A stretch of DNA of 7,872 bases from positions 1 through 7,872 of the forward strand of contig JAUVJK010000038.1 of NCBI GenBank assembly GCA_030592425.1. The letters are read 5' to 3'. This document shows, one piece after another, positions 1 to 7,090 of this stretch (the stretch's first letter is position 1; each line of letters opens with the position of its first letter). The DNA is from Candidatus Moraniibacteriota bacterium (GTDB taxonomy: Bacteria; Patescibacteriota; Minisyncoccia; Moranbacterales; GCA-2747515). The notes under the pieces are model-generated. The model was not told the origin of the DNA, ran no database searches, and saw only the letters and a program-made list of their open reading frames with translations. A program made the translations under genes and the position numbers.

Positions 1-179
1 AGATCCTGCACAACACCAAATTGATCCCGAGTCGCGTCATCCAAAGGTGCAAATTTTAGTCCTTCATCCGCAAATTCGATCGTCTTCTGCAAAACGGCAC
101 CCTTATGCGAATTAATATACCAAAAAACTCCACCGACAAGCACAACAATGCTAATAATGATCCAAATAGTTTTTTTCAT
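1..179 (-). CDS. Membrane-anchored protein of unknown function (partial, C-terminus beyond window)
   Basis: An open frame begins at ATG 179-177 and stays open for 59 codons to the window edge, so only the N-terminus is visible. It starts MKKTIWIII, followed by a hydrophobic helix covering about residues 4-22. A short basic patch (H25, K26) and a mixed-charge segment (residues 30-59) come next. This fits an N-terminal signal anchor with the rest of the protein outside the membrane, or an uncleaved signal peptide. I do not recognise the family. An extended -10 element (TGGTATAAT) lies 34 bases upstream, so the gene probably has its own promoter although it follows the PBP and secreted-protein genes on the same strand. 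No Shine-Dalgarno motif precedes the ATG. The ATG is chosen because it directly precedes the lysines and hydrophobic segment typical of an export signal. Confidence 0.7.
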   Translation of the reverse strand, partial: MKKTIWIIISIVVLVGGVFWYINSHKGAVLQKTIEFADEGLKFAPLDDATRDQFGVVQD

Positions 180-212
180 GAAATAATTTTGTAGTAATTT
201 AACTATTTTTCA

Positions 213-221
213 ATTATACCA
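213..221 (-). promoter_or_regulatory. Candidate extended -10 promoter for the left-edge gene
   Basis: On the minus strand the sequence reads TGGTATAAT, a perfect TGN-TATAAT extended -10. No good -35 is found at 16-18 bases upstream, which is normal for extended -10 promoters. Transcription would start near 206, giving a leader of about 27 bases before ATG 179. That leader is A/T-rich and has no AGGA-like motif. The element lies in the 76-base gap between the two flanking minus-strand genes, the right place for a separate transcription start. Confidence 0.5.
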
Positions 222-255
222 TCATTTCTGAAATATCTTTTGTCTTTATTTTATT

Positions 256-948
256 TCACCCTTCTCGCTCTTCTACTTCATCGGCGTGGACTGCTTGTGG
301 CATAAGTAAATTTGCTTGTATGTAATATGGTAAATGGAAGGAATTATTATTATGAAGAAAAGGCGTGAGAAATTGATGAACACGTGTATTTTCTTGAAAT
401 GTCATTGCCGTAATTTTCCCGACATTTTCTTCCACTGCTTCCATTGCAATTTCATGATCTGTTTTCTCTGGGACTGCAGGTTTGCCACCAGAACAAGATG
501 TTGAGACAATTCCTGTGTCTGCATTTGCTGTGATCTGACAGTTCTTTCCTGACGTTGCATTGAAAGAGATCGATGCAAAAATCTTGTCTTTGTCACGCAC
601 CTTTGATTTGTGATCAAATTTCTGATCCTCGCAATTCTTACACTTATAAAAAACAATCGTATAGAGACCATCTTTCGCATCATCAAACATTCCACTACGT
701 CCAAACTCTACTTCTACATATGCCCCGTCACGTGTCATGCGCGCTTTGTATTTACTATCCCCACCCTTTCCATCAACGATACTGTAATTAACGATCGTTC
801 CACCATTAAGGAGTACCCAATTTTGTGGACGATATCCTTCACCCCACCAAGCATCTGCTCGCACGAAAGAAGCGACACTAAAAATTGTGACGCCAATGAC
901 AATTGCAACGATAGCTATTTGTGCGATTCCTTTCTTTTCTTTATTCAT
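256..948 (-). CDS. Small exported protein with four cysteines, unknown function
   Basis: This encodes 230 residues starting MNKEKKG. A basic N-terminus and hydrophobic core (about residues 8-29) end in VRADA, a good signal peptidase I site with cleavage predicted after residue 33. The mature protein begins WWGEGYRPQNW and has four cysteines (C103 and C106 in a CKNC motif, C137, C152), which could pair as disulfides outside the membrane. The central part (about 45-155) looks strand-rich and the last 70 residues look helical and acidic. I recognise no family. The ATG is chosen because the signal peptide starts there; an in-frame extension to 1077 would lie wholly inside the PBP gene. The first eight bases, ATGAATAA, contain the PBP stop codon, so translation is probably coupled and the protein co-produced with the PBP. 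A role in the cell wall is suggested by context only. Confidence 0.78.
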   Translation of the reverse strand: MNKEKKGIAQIAIVAIVIGVTIFSVASFVRADAWWGEGYRPQNWVLLNGGTIVNYSIVDGKGGDSKYKARMTRDGAYVEVEFGRSGMFDDAKDGLYTIVFYKCKNCEDQKFDHKSKVRDKDKIFASISFNATSGKNCQITANADTGIVSTSCSGGKPAVPEKTDHEIAMEAVEENVGKITAMTFQENTRVHQFLTPFLHNNNSFHLPYYIQANLLMPQAVHADEVEEREG

Positions 949-3133
949 ATATCTCAAAAGGATTTTCTGCTTTGTCAAGATCTTCAATAGGTTCATGCAA
1001 AGATTTGTCCCACAATGGCAACATCGGATCACGGAAATTTGGATCCTGACTGCCAAGTGGATCATCTTTATCGACATAGTACAGGATACTATGTTGCTTC
1101 AGATCATAACGCTTTTCCAATTTCTTCTTGCTTGTTTTGCGTAATTTTTCTTCAGAGATCTGTTCCCCTGTTTTTTTGTCATAGTATGCAGATGATCCAT
1201 TCGCATTGCCAACGATGAATGGTTTATCCGTTTTGTATGGCGTATATTCTTCAAACGATTCATCTTCACGCATCTCAAGTTCCTGTTTCATAAAAGCATT
1301 CCAGATCGGCGCAGCAACATACGTTCCAGCACTCCCTGCGCGCATTGCTGTATTATCATTATTTCCTGCCCAGACCCCAACCGCAAGACTCGGTGTATAC
1401 CCGACTGTCCATGCATCATGATAATCTTGTGTTGTGCCAGTCTTTGCTGCGACAGTACGATTTGGCACGGTCAATGGACTTGTTGTTCCAAAGACATACG
1501 CGCGCGCCTTATTATCAGAGAGAATCGAATTGATCCGACGGGCAACTTCATGACCAAGAGCACGTTCCCCCACTTCATCAGCGCGTTCATAGAAGATACC
1601 ATCTTCGCCAATGACCTTTTGAATCGGGTTTGGCGCATGACGAATTCCATCATTTGCAAAAACACCAAATGCGCCCGTTTCTTCAAGGAGCGTTACTTCA
1701 CCACCACCAAGAACAAGAGCAAGACCATAGCGGTTACGATCTTTGAATGTTGAGATCCCCAATCTCTCCGCGAGATCGATCGTATCATCGATCCCAGCGA
1801 GATAGAGCGTTTTTACAGCTGGAATATTAAGCGACCCTGCAAGTGCTTTGCGCATCGAAACAAGTCCGTGATATCCACCGTCATAATTCTGTGGAATGTA
1901 TGCTTTCCCTGAACCATCTTTGCCAAAATTTGTCCGTACATCAAAAAGCATTGTCTCCGGTTGGAAACCTTTTTCAAAAGCTGCAGCATACGCCACAGGT
2001 TTGAAAGATGATCCTGGTTGTCTCTCTCGCAGCGCAACATTGACCTCCCCATCAATAGCTTGATCAAAATAATCCACACTTCCAACCATTGCAAGAATGT
2101 CGCCACTACGCGGATCAAGCGCAACAAGCGATGCATTTGTCGCACCATATTTCTTTAAATGATCCTTCTTATCTGTAAGAATTTGCTCCGCTCGCTTCTG
2201 CATATCATAATCAAGTGTTGTGTAGACATGAAAACCACCCTGCTCAACAGCATCTCTTCCATATTCTTTCTCAAGATATTCCCGCACATAAAAAACGAAA
2301 TGCGGTGCATCGATTTCCTCTTTGAATGGAACAACCTTGGCTAGCGTATCTGTCTCCAATGCTTTCTTGACCTCTTCCTCACTGGCAAGACCAAGTTCTG
2401 CAATGCGACCCAAAATGAACTTCTGTCGCGCATCGAGAAGATCTGTGTGCGAGCCATATGGTGAATAGTATGTTGTTGCTTTCGGTAGTGACGAGATCAA
2501 TGCCGCTTCATCTAGTGTGAGATCTTGAGCATTTTTCCCAAAATAGATCTGCGCAGCTGATTCGATCCCATAGGCATTGGAACCATATGGCACTTCATTG
2601 AGATAAAAGTCGAGGATCTCATCCTTCTCATAAGATTGTTCAAGCTTGATCGACATCACGACTTCTTTGAATTTTCGATCGTATGTCTTTTCACGCGTCA
2701 AAAAAGCATTACGCACAAGTTGTTGCGTGATCGTTGAACCTCCCTGTGCACGTTCATTACTTGCAATATTCTCTCGCGCAGCACGCATGATCCCCAAAGG
2801 ATCAATACCGATATGCTTGTAGAAATCATCATCTTCAGCAGCGATTGTTGCTATACGGATATTGTCAGGGATCTCATCATGCGTAATTACCCTTCGATTC
2901 TCTTCACCATGGATCTTATACAAGATATGTTCTCCTGTTTTGTCATAAATAATACTCGTCTGTGGTTGTGCACGTGTGACAAGAGCATCAGCTTCTGGTG
3001 AATTGTAATAGACATAGGCAAAAACTGTCGCAAAAGCGAGGAAGAATACTACGGTTACTTCGATAAACACAAAAAGGACGCTGCGAATGCCGCGTCGTGT
3101 GCGTTTCCATGTTTGTGCAACCATTGAATTCAT
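941..3133 (-). CDS. Class A penicillin-binding protein (PBP1A-type transglycosylase/transpeptidase)
   Basis: This bifunctional peptidoglycan synthase of 730 residues polymerises lipid II into glycan strands and cross-links the stem peptides outside the membrane. Residues 1-17 are cytoplasmic and basic, and about 18-42 form the single membrane anchor. The GT51 transglycosylase domain (about 60-240) shows AAEDDDFYKHIG with catalytic Glu100, GGSTITQQL (131-139), the RKFKE segment near 153 and DEILDFYLNEVPYG (171-184). The transpeptidase domain (about 330-620) shows PGSSFKP with nucleophile Ser375 and Lys378, SLN at 434-436 and KTGTT at 564-568. All key residues are intact, so it should be active and penicillin-binding. 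A lysine-rich, charged tail of about 100 residues follows the catalytic domain. Length is normal for the family. ATG 3133 has only a weak AGAG 5 bases upstream; Met4 is an alternative start. A candidate promoter lies just upstream, and the last codons overlap the next gene. Confidence 0.97.
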   Translation of the reverse strand: MNSMVAQTWKRTRRGIRSVLFVFIEVTVVFFLAFATVFAYVYYNSPEADALVTRAQPQTSIIYDKTGEHILYKIHGEENRRVITHDEIPDNIRIATIAAEDDDFYKHIGIDPLGIMRAARENIASNERAQGGSTITQQLVRNAFLTREKTYDRKFKEVVMSIKLEQSYEKDEILDFYLNEVPYGSNAYGIESAAQIYFGKNAQDLTLDEAALISSLPKATTYYSPYGSHTDLLDARQKFILGRIAELGLASEEEVKKALETDTLAKVVPFKEEIDAPHFVFYVREYLEKEYGRDAVEQGGFHVYTTLDYDMQKRAEQILTDKKDHLKKYGATNASLVALDPRSGDILAMVGSVDYFDQAIDGEVNVALRERQPGSSFKPVAYAAAFEKGFQPETMLFDVRTNFGKDGSGKAYIPQNYDGGYHGLVSMRKALAGSLNIPAVKTLYLAGIDDTIDLAERLGISTFKDRNRYGLALVLGGGEVTLLEETGAFGVFANDGIRHAPNPIQKVIGEDGIFYERADEVGERALGHEVARRINSILSDNKARAYVFGTTSPLTVPNRTVAAKTGTTQDYHDAWTVGYTPSLAVGVWAGNNDNTAMRAGSAGTYVAAPIWNAFMKQELEMREDESFEEYTPYKTDKPFIVGNANGSSAYYDKKTGEQISEEKLRKTSKKKLEKRYDLKQHSILYYVDKDDPLGSQDPNFRDPMLPLWDKSLHEPIEDLDKAENPFEIYE

Positions 3134-3153
3134 AATGTCTCTATTGATGTGCT

Positions 3154-3182
3154 ATTCTAGCATATTCTCCTAGGTTATTCAA
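3154..3182 (-). promoter_or_regulatory. Candidate sigma70-type promoter for the PBP gene
   Basis: The minus strand has TTGAAT (3182-3177, 4 of 6 matches to TTGACA), a 17-base spacer, and TAGAAT (3159-3154, 5 of 6 matches to TATAAT). It lies in the 55-base gap between the GT4 stop codon and the PBP start. Transcription would start near 3147, leaving a leader of about 14 bases. The PBP and its overlapping partner could therefore be transcribed independently of the upstream glycosyltransferase. Confidence 0.55.
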
Positions 3183-3188
3183 GATATC

Positions 3189-4394
3189 CTATAAGTGTTT
3201 ATTACGCAATTCGACAATATTATATTTATAGATCTTTTCAAGCTTTTCACCAGCATTTGCCCAACTATATATTTTCGCATGCTCTTTGCTTTTTTGCCCA
3301 AGAATAGATTGCTTCTGCGGATCTTTGAGCAAAACAGTGATCGCATTGACTATACCATCAGGACCATCTTTTGCCCGTATATACATCGCGTCATTGCCAA
3401 GATAGTGTCGATTCGTTGGGCGATCAACACAGATAATTGGCAACGCAGCCGCCATATATTGGAGGATCTTGCCACTGGCCTGTCGTGTTTTGTCATCTTT
3501 TGGATCAATGGCAATATCTGCACAACTATTGAGCGCTGGTAGATCAAAAAAAGATAGCGGTGATACCAGCGTGATCATCTCATGCAATGCGTGTTTTTCA
3601 ATATAGTGCGCAACATCATGCCGTGGATAACCACCAAAAACAAAATGGATCTTATCTTGCTGTGATGCCATCGCTTGTGCAGCACAAAGAATATGATCAA
3701 TTCCTTTGTCCTGCAAAAGCGCTCCTGTATAGAGAATGATCTTCTTGTCACGTGGTAAATGAAATTTTTCACGAAGTGCCCGCTGATCAGCAAGTTGTTC
3801 ATAATCCACAATATTCACACCGTCTTCGACAACATGTACTGTACGATCATTTCGTTTCCGTGCAATATCACGTGCGTTCTCCTGTGAACTTGCAATTGCA
3901 ACATCACCACAACGATTGATGAGACGCTCAACCTGAGCGAAAAGGCGTCGCAACCATGCAAATGACAGATAATTATGTGATACCATTTCTCGTACTAGAC
4001 TCCCATGAAAATCGACCACAAGACGGAAATCACGTTTCCAAAAGAGTTTCTTCATCAACCATCCAATCAAAGCGCCTTCGTGCAAGTGACCGTGTACTGC
4101 ATCAGGATGCTCTGTTCGCAAAAGATAAAAGACCTTACGGATCAAAAGAAAATTCAGAATGATCTTTTGCCAATCTGGTCCTGCTTCTACCTTTTTATAC
4201 CAAAAAAGTAACCGACTAATTCGTCGTGTCTTGATCGTTGTTTTGATAAAGTCTTGCGGATCTTTCCCGATATGATACGTCGCAATAGTAATCGAATGTC
4301 CGCGTGCTTCAAGTGCACGCGCCTCTTCAAGAATTCGAATGTGAGAACCACGATCCGAAAAAAAAGGCGTCGGTGCAATGACTAGTATTTTCAT
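3189..4394 (-). CDS. GT4-family glycosyltransferase (GT-B fold)
   Basis: This protein of 401 residues probably moves a sugar from a nucleotide-sugar donor onto a glycan or lipid acceptor at the inner face of the membrane. The acceptor domain opens with MKILVIAPTPFFSDRGSHIR, a typical GT4 first strand and loop, followed by RILEEARALEARGHSITI and VDFHGSL (127-133). The donor domain starts near 217 with LYTGALLQDKGIDHIL (221-236), the classic strand-loop-helix, and continues to SGKILQYMAAALPIICVD (307-324), the nucleotide-sugar-binding stretch. The usual E-x7-E pair is absent: the aligned positions are Arg304 and Gln312. Such variants occur in GT4, so loss of activity is not implied. The start is Met at 4394 because AGAGG lies three bases upstream and the protein begins with the family's first strand; an upstream in-frame ATG (4427) would add 11 atypical residues. 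The exact sugar and acceptor cannot be told. Confidence 0.93.
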   Translation of the reverse strand: MKILVIAPTPFFSDRGSHIRILEEARALEARGHSITIATYHIGKDPQDFIKTTIKTRRISRLLFWYKKVEAGPDWQKIILNFLLIRKVFYLLRTEHPDAVHGHLHEGALIGWLMKKLFWKRDFRLVVDFHGSLVREMVSHNYLSFAWLRRLFAQVERLINRCGDVAIASSQENARDIARKRNDRTVHVVEDGVNIVDYEQLADQRALREKFHLPRDKKIILYTGALLQDKGIDHILCAAQAMASQQDKIHFVFGGYPRHDVAHYIEKHALHEMITLVSPLSFFDLPALNSCADIAIDPKDDKTRQASGKILQYMAAALPIICVDRPTNRHYLGNDAMYIRAKDGPDGIVNAITVLLKDPQKQSILGQKSKEHAKIYSWANAGEKLEKIYKYNIVELRNKHL

Positions 4395-4397
4395 TGA

Positions 4398-4402
4398 CCT
4401 CT
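4398..4402 (-). promoter_or_regulatory. Ribosome binding site deciding the GT4 start
   Basis: AGAGG (continuing into T) lies three bases before ATG 4394 on the minus strand. The upstream in-frame ATG at 4427 has no purine-rich motif in front of it, so this site favours the shorter protein. The spacing is shorter than usual. Confidence 0.55.
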
Positions 4403-4462
4403 TTTTAAATAAAATACATCCTTCCATTTACAGAAAATCTTTCAAAGTATTCTTCTATTTCT

Positions 4463-4491
4463 ACTGTACTCTTTTTTGCTCTAACTGACAA
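4463..4491 (-). promoter_or_regulatory. Candidate promoter for the GT4 gene
   Basis: The minus strand has TTGTCA (4491-4486, 5 of 6 matches to TTGACA), a 17-base spacer and TACAGT (4468-4463, 4 of 6 matches to TATAAT). It lies in the 117-base gap after the AAA+ stop codon. Transcription would begin near 4456, with a leader of about 60 bases. The -10 is only moderate, so read-through from the AAA+ gene remains possible. I saw no terminator hairpin in this gap. Confidence 0.4.
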
Positions 4492-4511
4492 CTTATTGGT
4501 GTATTCAGACA

Positions 4512-6998
4512 TTAATCAACAATGTCCGCAACTGTAATATGGATTTCTTCTCCACGCATCACATTACCAGCAATCAATTTTGTTGCTAGAGTATCTTCGA
4601 TCTTGTCACCGATGTAACGATTGATCGAACGTGCGCCAAAGATCGGATCATAACCATGTTCAATAATATGTGGGACAAGCGCATCACCAAAGGATACCTT
4701 TATATTTTTCTCTTCTGCTAATCGTTGGGCTGTCCGTGAAAGCATTAAACGCACAACACTAGTCAATTCTTCGTTTGACAGCGGACGAAAGAGAATTAAA
4801 TTATCAAAACGGTTGAGAAATTCCAGACGGAAGATCTGTGCATCCGTGATCTCATCAATGATCTGTTTCTTTGCATCATTTACTGATAAACCACTTGTGA
4901 TCAGTTTTTTGATCAATAAAGCGCCAGCATTAGATGTCGCAATAATGATCATATTGCGCATATTGATCTTCTTTCCCATACCATCTGTCACAAAACCCTC
5001 ATCGAGGATCTGTAAAAAGATGTCTAAAACGCGTGGGTCTGCTTTTTCGATCTCATCCAATAGCAGTACAGTATTTGGATGATCTTTTACTGCTGTCGTT
5101 AAGTAACCAGAGTGACCTAATTGTTCCGATCCAATCAATCTTCCAAGCGCTGTTGCACCTTGATATTCACTCATATCAAGACGTATCATTTTCTCTTCAT
5201 CACCAAAATATGCTTGCGCAAGAGCCTTCGCCGTTTCAGTCTTTCCTACGCCTGTTGGTCCGAGGAAGAGAAAGCTACTGATTGGCTTATGCTGATCACC
5301 CAAACCAGCGCGCATACGTCGCATAGCTTCCGCGCATTGTCGAATGGCTTCTTCTTGTCCAATGATCCGCTGATGCAAAATATCCTCAAGATTCAGAAGT
5401 TTCTCGCGCTCTTCTTTCGTAATCGCACCGACAGCAATACCTGTTTTTTTACTAATGTAGTCATCAACGATCTCTCGTGTAATGAATGATGATGTTTTTT
5501 CTTTCTGCCAGTGAAGAAGAACTTCCATTGCTAGATCGATCGCACGCTCTGGGAGTGGTGCATGATTATTGTACTGATCTGCATCTCGCAAGATCTGTCG
5601 CACAGATTGATAGGTAAAGATCACTCGCTCATTTGTCTCAAGATCGCGAAAACGATCATAAATGATCCGTCCTGTTTCTTCTGATGATGTCTCTTGGACC
5701 TCAATAATTTCCATATTTTTCATGAGTCCTGGCAAACGTTCGATCACACGGTGAAATTGTGTCGTTGTGGACAAACCGATAATATGAAAGGTTGGTAGTG
5801 GCAAATATTCATCGAGGATACCAGAAATCGTCGTATGCACGGCTGTCTGACCACCAGAAAAGTATTGTTCAAAATTCTCTAACACCAAGATCACATTACC
5901 AGCGTACGCTGCTTCATGAAAGATCCGTCGCAAGAAGAGATCAACATCAGCACCACTATTACTCGCAGCTGAGATCGCCTCACCAAGATTGAGGATAAGT
6001 ATCCGCTTGTCAGCGAGATACGTATCATCATAGCGACCGTGACGAATACGCTCTGCTAGTGCGTGGACAAGTGTATTTTTTCCAATCCCAGGAGGTCCGA
6101 TCAATGCAATGCTATTTTGTTGTGGCCGATGTAATACCAATTCTATGAGATCCATCTCATTCACATGATCGACAAGTTGTGCATTACGATATTGCGTCGA
6201 ATCATTTTCTGTCAGATCAATCGAATACCGATCAATTGTTACGGTATAGCCATAATGCCAATGCAGACCAATGGGGCGCACCTTCTGCAAATTTTCATAC
6301 ATCCACCACCGCCCTTTGTTTTCGCGCTCTTGTTGCTGATGCATTTCCCATGCGATCACATTCTGAAATTCCTCGGTAGAAATGTCATTTTTATGCAAAA
6401 ATTCTTCAAAAATATCAACACGCGAAAGAAGAAATTCAGGAATATTTTCTGGCTCCACACCAATACGACGATAGACACGTGCAAACCATTTTTGCATATG
6501 GAGTTGTTGCATCGACATATATTCATACGGTATATGATCGCCAAATTGATGTGCGCGCCACGATATCATAAAGATCAGTACACTCAAGGCAATGATCGCT
6601 ACGCCAAGAATCGTAAGAGATGTGGCAAAGATCAGGATCACACCACCAATCAGTGCAAATGGGAGTAAGAGATACAACAGAAGGAAGATCATGCCCAGTA
6701 GCATGACACCAATATACAGTGAGAGACCAATCACGATCACAACGATGCGCACGATTGCACCAAGGAAACGAGAAAAAGTATTTTCAAGGAAGGAGCGTAG
6801 TGACCTGAGTGGATAAAATCCACGCCAATTATGCATCGAGACATCCTTATGCCATGTTGAAAGAAGTGTGCGCATTAATAATCCAATCGAAAAAAAGCGC
6901 CAGATAAAATCCAAAAAGCGCCTCCACAACGAAAGATATTCTCGCACACCATCACTATAATGCCAGAAAAAATAATTTTTCTTTTGATATTGACCCAC
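4512..6998 (-). CDS. Membrane-anchored Clp/Hsp100-like AAA+ ATPase with degenerate first ATPase domain
   Basis: 828 residues, two AAA+ domains in ClpA/ClpC order but without a Clp-N domain. Residues 1-78 are aromatic and basic; about 79-147 hold three or so membrane helices; 150-250 form a soluble region. The linker IDRYSIDLT (255-263) resembles the segment before ClpC D1. D1 (about 280-500): Walker A GPPGIGKNT (Asn308 after the lysine), Walker B degraded to LVLENFEQ (Glu374-Asn375 in place of Asp-Glu), Lys427-Asn428 where Arg fingers are expected, no aromatic pore loop. D2 (about 540-828): intact GPTGVGKT (580-587), LLLDEIEKA (Asp648, Glu649), TSNAG (688-692), FLNRFD (Arg730), and FGAR (787-790). 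The D2 pore loop lacks GYVG, and no clear ClpP-docking IGF/IGL tripeptide is seen. Start is GTG, supported by AAGGA. Likely a membrane-bound protein-remodelling ATPase powered by D2; substrate and any protease partner unknown. Confidence 0.95.
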   Translation of the reverse strand: MGQYQKKNYFFWHYSDGVREYLSLWRRFLDFIWRFFSIGLLMRTLLSTWHKDVSMHNWRGFYPLRSLRSFLENTFSRFLGAIVRIVVIVIGLSLYIGVMLLGMIFLLLYLLLPFALIGGVILIFATSLTILGVAIIALSVLIFMISWRAHQFGDHIPYEYMSMQQLHMQKWFARVYRRIGVEPENIPEFLLSRVDIFEEFLHKNDISTEEFQNVIAWEMHQQQERENKGRWWMYENLQKVRPIGLHWHYGYTVTIDRYSIDLTENDSTQYRNAQLVDHVNEMDLIELVLHRPQQNSIALIGPPGIGKNTLVHALAERIRHGRYDDTYLADKRILILNLGEAISAASNSGADVDLFLRRIFHEAAYAGNVILVLENFEQYFSGGQTAVHTTISGILDEYLPLPTFHIIGLSTTTQFHRVIERLPGLMKNMEIIEVQETSSEETGRIIYDRFRDLETNERVIFTYQSVRQILRDADQYNNHAPLPERAIDLAMEVLLHWQKEKTSSFITREIVDDYISKKTGIAVGAITKEEREKLLNLEDILHQRIIGQEEAIRQCAEAMRRMRAGLGDQHKPISSFLFLGPTGVGKTETAKALAQAYFGDEEKMIRLDMSEYQGATALGRLIGSEQLGHSGYLTTAVKDHPNTVLLLDEIEKADPRVLDIFLQILDEGFVTDGMGKKINMRNMIIIATSNAGALLIKKLITSGLSVNDAKKQIIDEITDAQIFRLEFLNRFDNLILFRPLSNEELTSVVRLMLSRTAQRLAEEKNIKVSFGDALVPHIIEHGYDPIFGARSINRYIGDKIEDTLATKLIAGNVMRGEEIHITVADIVD

Positions 6999-7001
6999 GT
7001 T

Positions 7002-7006
7002 TCCTT
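7002..7006 (-). promoter_or_regulatory. Ribosome binding site supporting the GTG start of the AAA+ gene
   Basis: AAGGA lies three bases before GTG 6998 on the minus strand, inside a purine-rich leader. The next in-frame Met is residue 42, which has no comparable signal, so the GTG is the best start. The close spacing matches that seen at the GT4 start. Confidence 0.6.
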
Positions 7007-7028
7007 TTTCTTTTTGTTTACACTCCTT

Positions 7029-7057
7029 ATTGTACTGTAAAAATCATGCAACTGCAA
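7029..7057 (-). promoter_or_regulatory. Candidate promoter for the AAA+ gene
   Basis: On the minus strand, TTGCAG (7057-7052, 3 of 6 matches) is followed by a 17-base spacer and TACAAT (7034-7029, 5 of 6 matches to TATAAT). Transcription would start near 7022, giving a leader of about 24 bases that contains the AAGGA site. The -35 falls in a tandem TTGCAG-TTGCAT repeat, which may also be a regulator site. Confidence 0.45.
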
Positions 7058-7080
7058 TCTTATGATCTGCACTATTTTTC

Positions 7081-7090
7081 CTTTGCAAAG
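7081..7090. promoter_or_regulatory. Perfect 10-bp palindrome over the -35 of the GT-C promoter
   Basis: CTTTGCAAAG is a perfect inverted repeat covering the -35 region of the plus-strand promoter. The pentamer TGCAA also occurs at 7047-7051 and 7053-7057, within the -35 region of the divergent AAA+ promoter. It could be an operator for a dimeric regulator, but a 10-bp palindrome in AT-rich DNA may arise by chance. Confidence 0.25.

Noticed and set aside
610..990. A 126-codon plus-strand open frame opposite the exported-protein gene
   Set aside because: It lies antisense to a gene with a clear signal peptide, has no recognisable domain, and reads like the shadow of the other strand.
949..1077. 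N-terminal extension of the exported protein by 43 residues
   Set aside because: It lies wholly within the PBP coding sequence, and a good signal peptide begins at the downstream ATG 948.
3134..3188. Very short reading frame after AGGAG in the GT4-PBP gap
   Set aside because: The ATG after AGGAG is followed by a stop after three codons; the same bases fit better as the spacer of the PBP promoter.
4395..4427. Longer GT4 start at ATG 4427
   Set aside because: It has no ribosome binding site, and it would put 11 atypical residues before the first strand of the fold.
4395..4511. Possible terminator in the AAA+ to GT4 gap
   Set aside because: Only very short inverted repeats such as CTTTGAAAG were seen, without a stable stem followed by a T-run.
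6165..6668. A 167-codon plus-strand open frame opposite the AAA+ gene
   Set aside because: It has no domain or plausible start signal, and the minus-strand frame there carries the recognisable Clp-like linker and membrane region.
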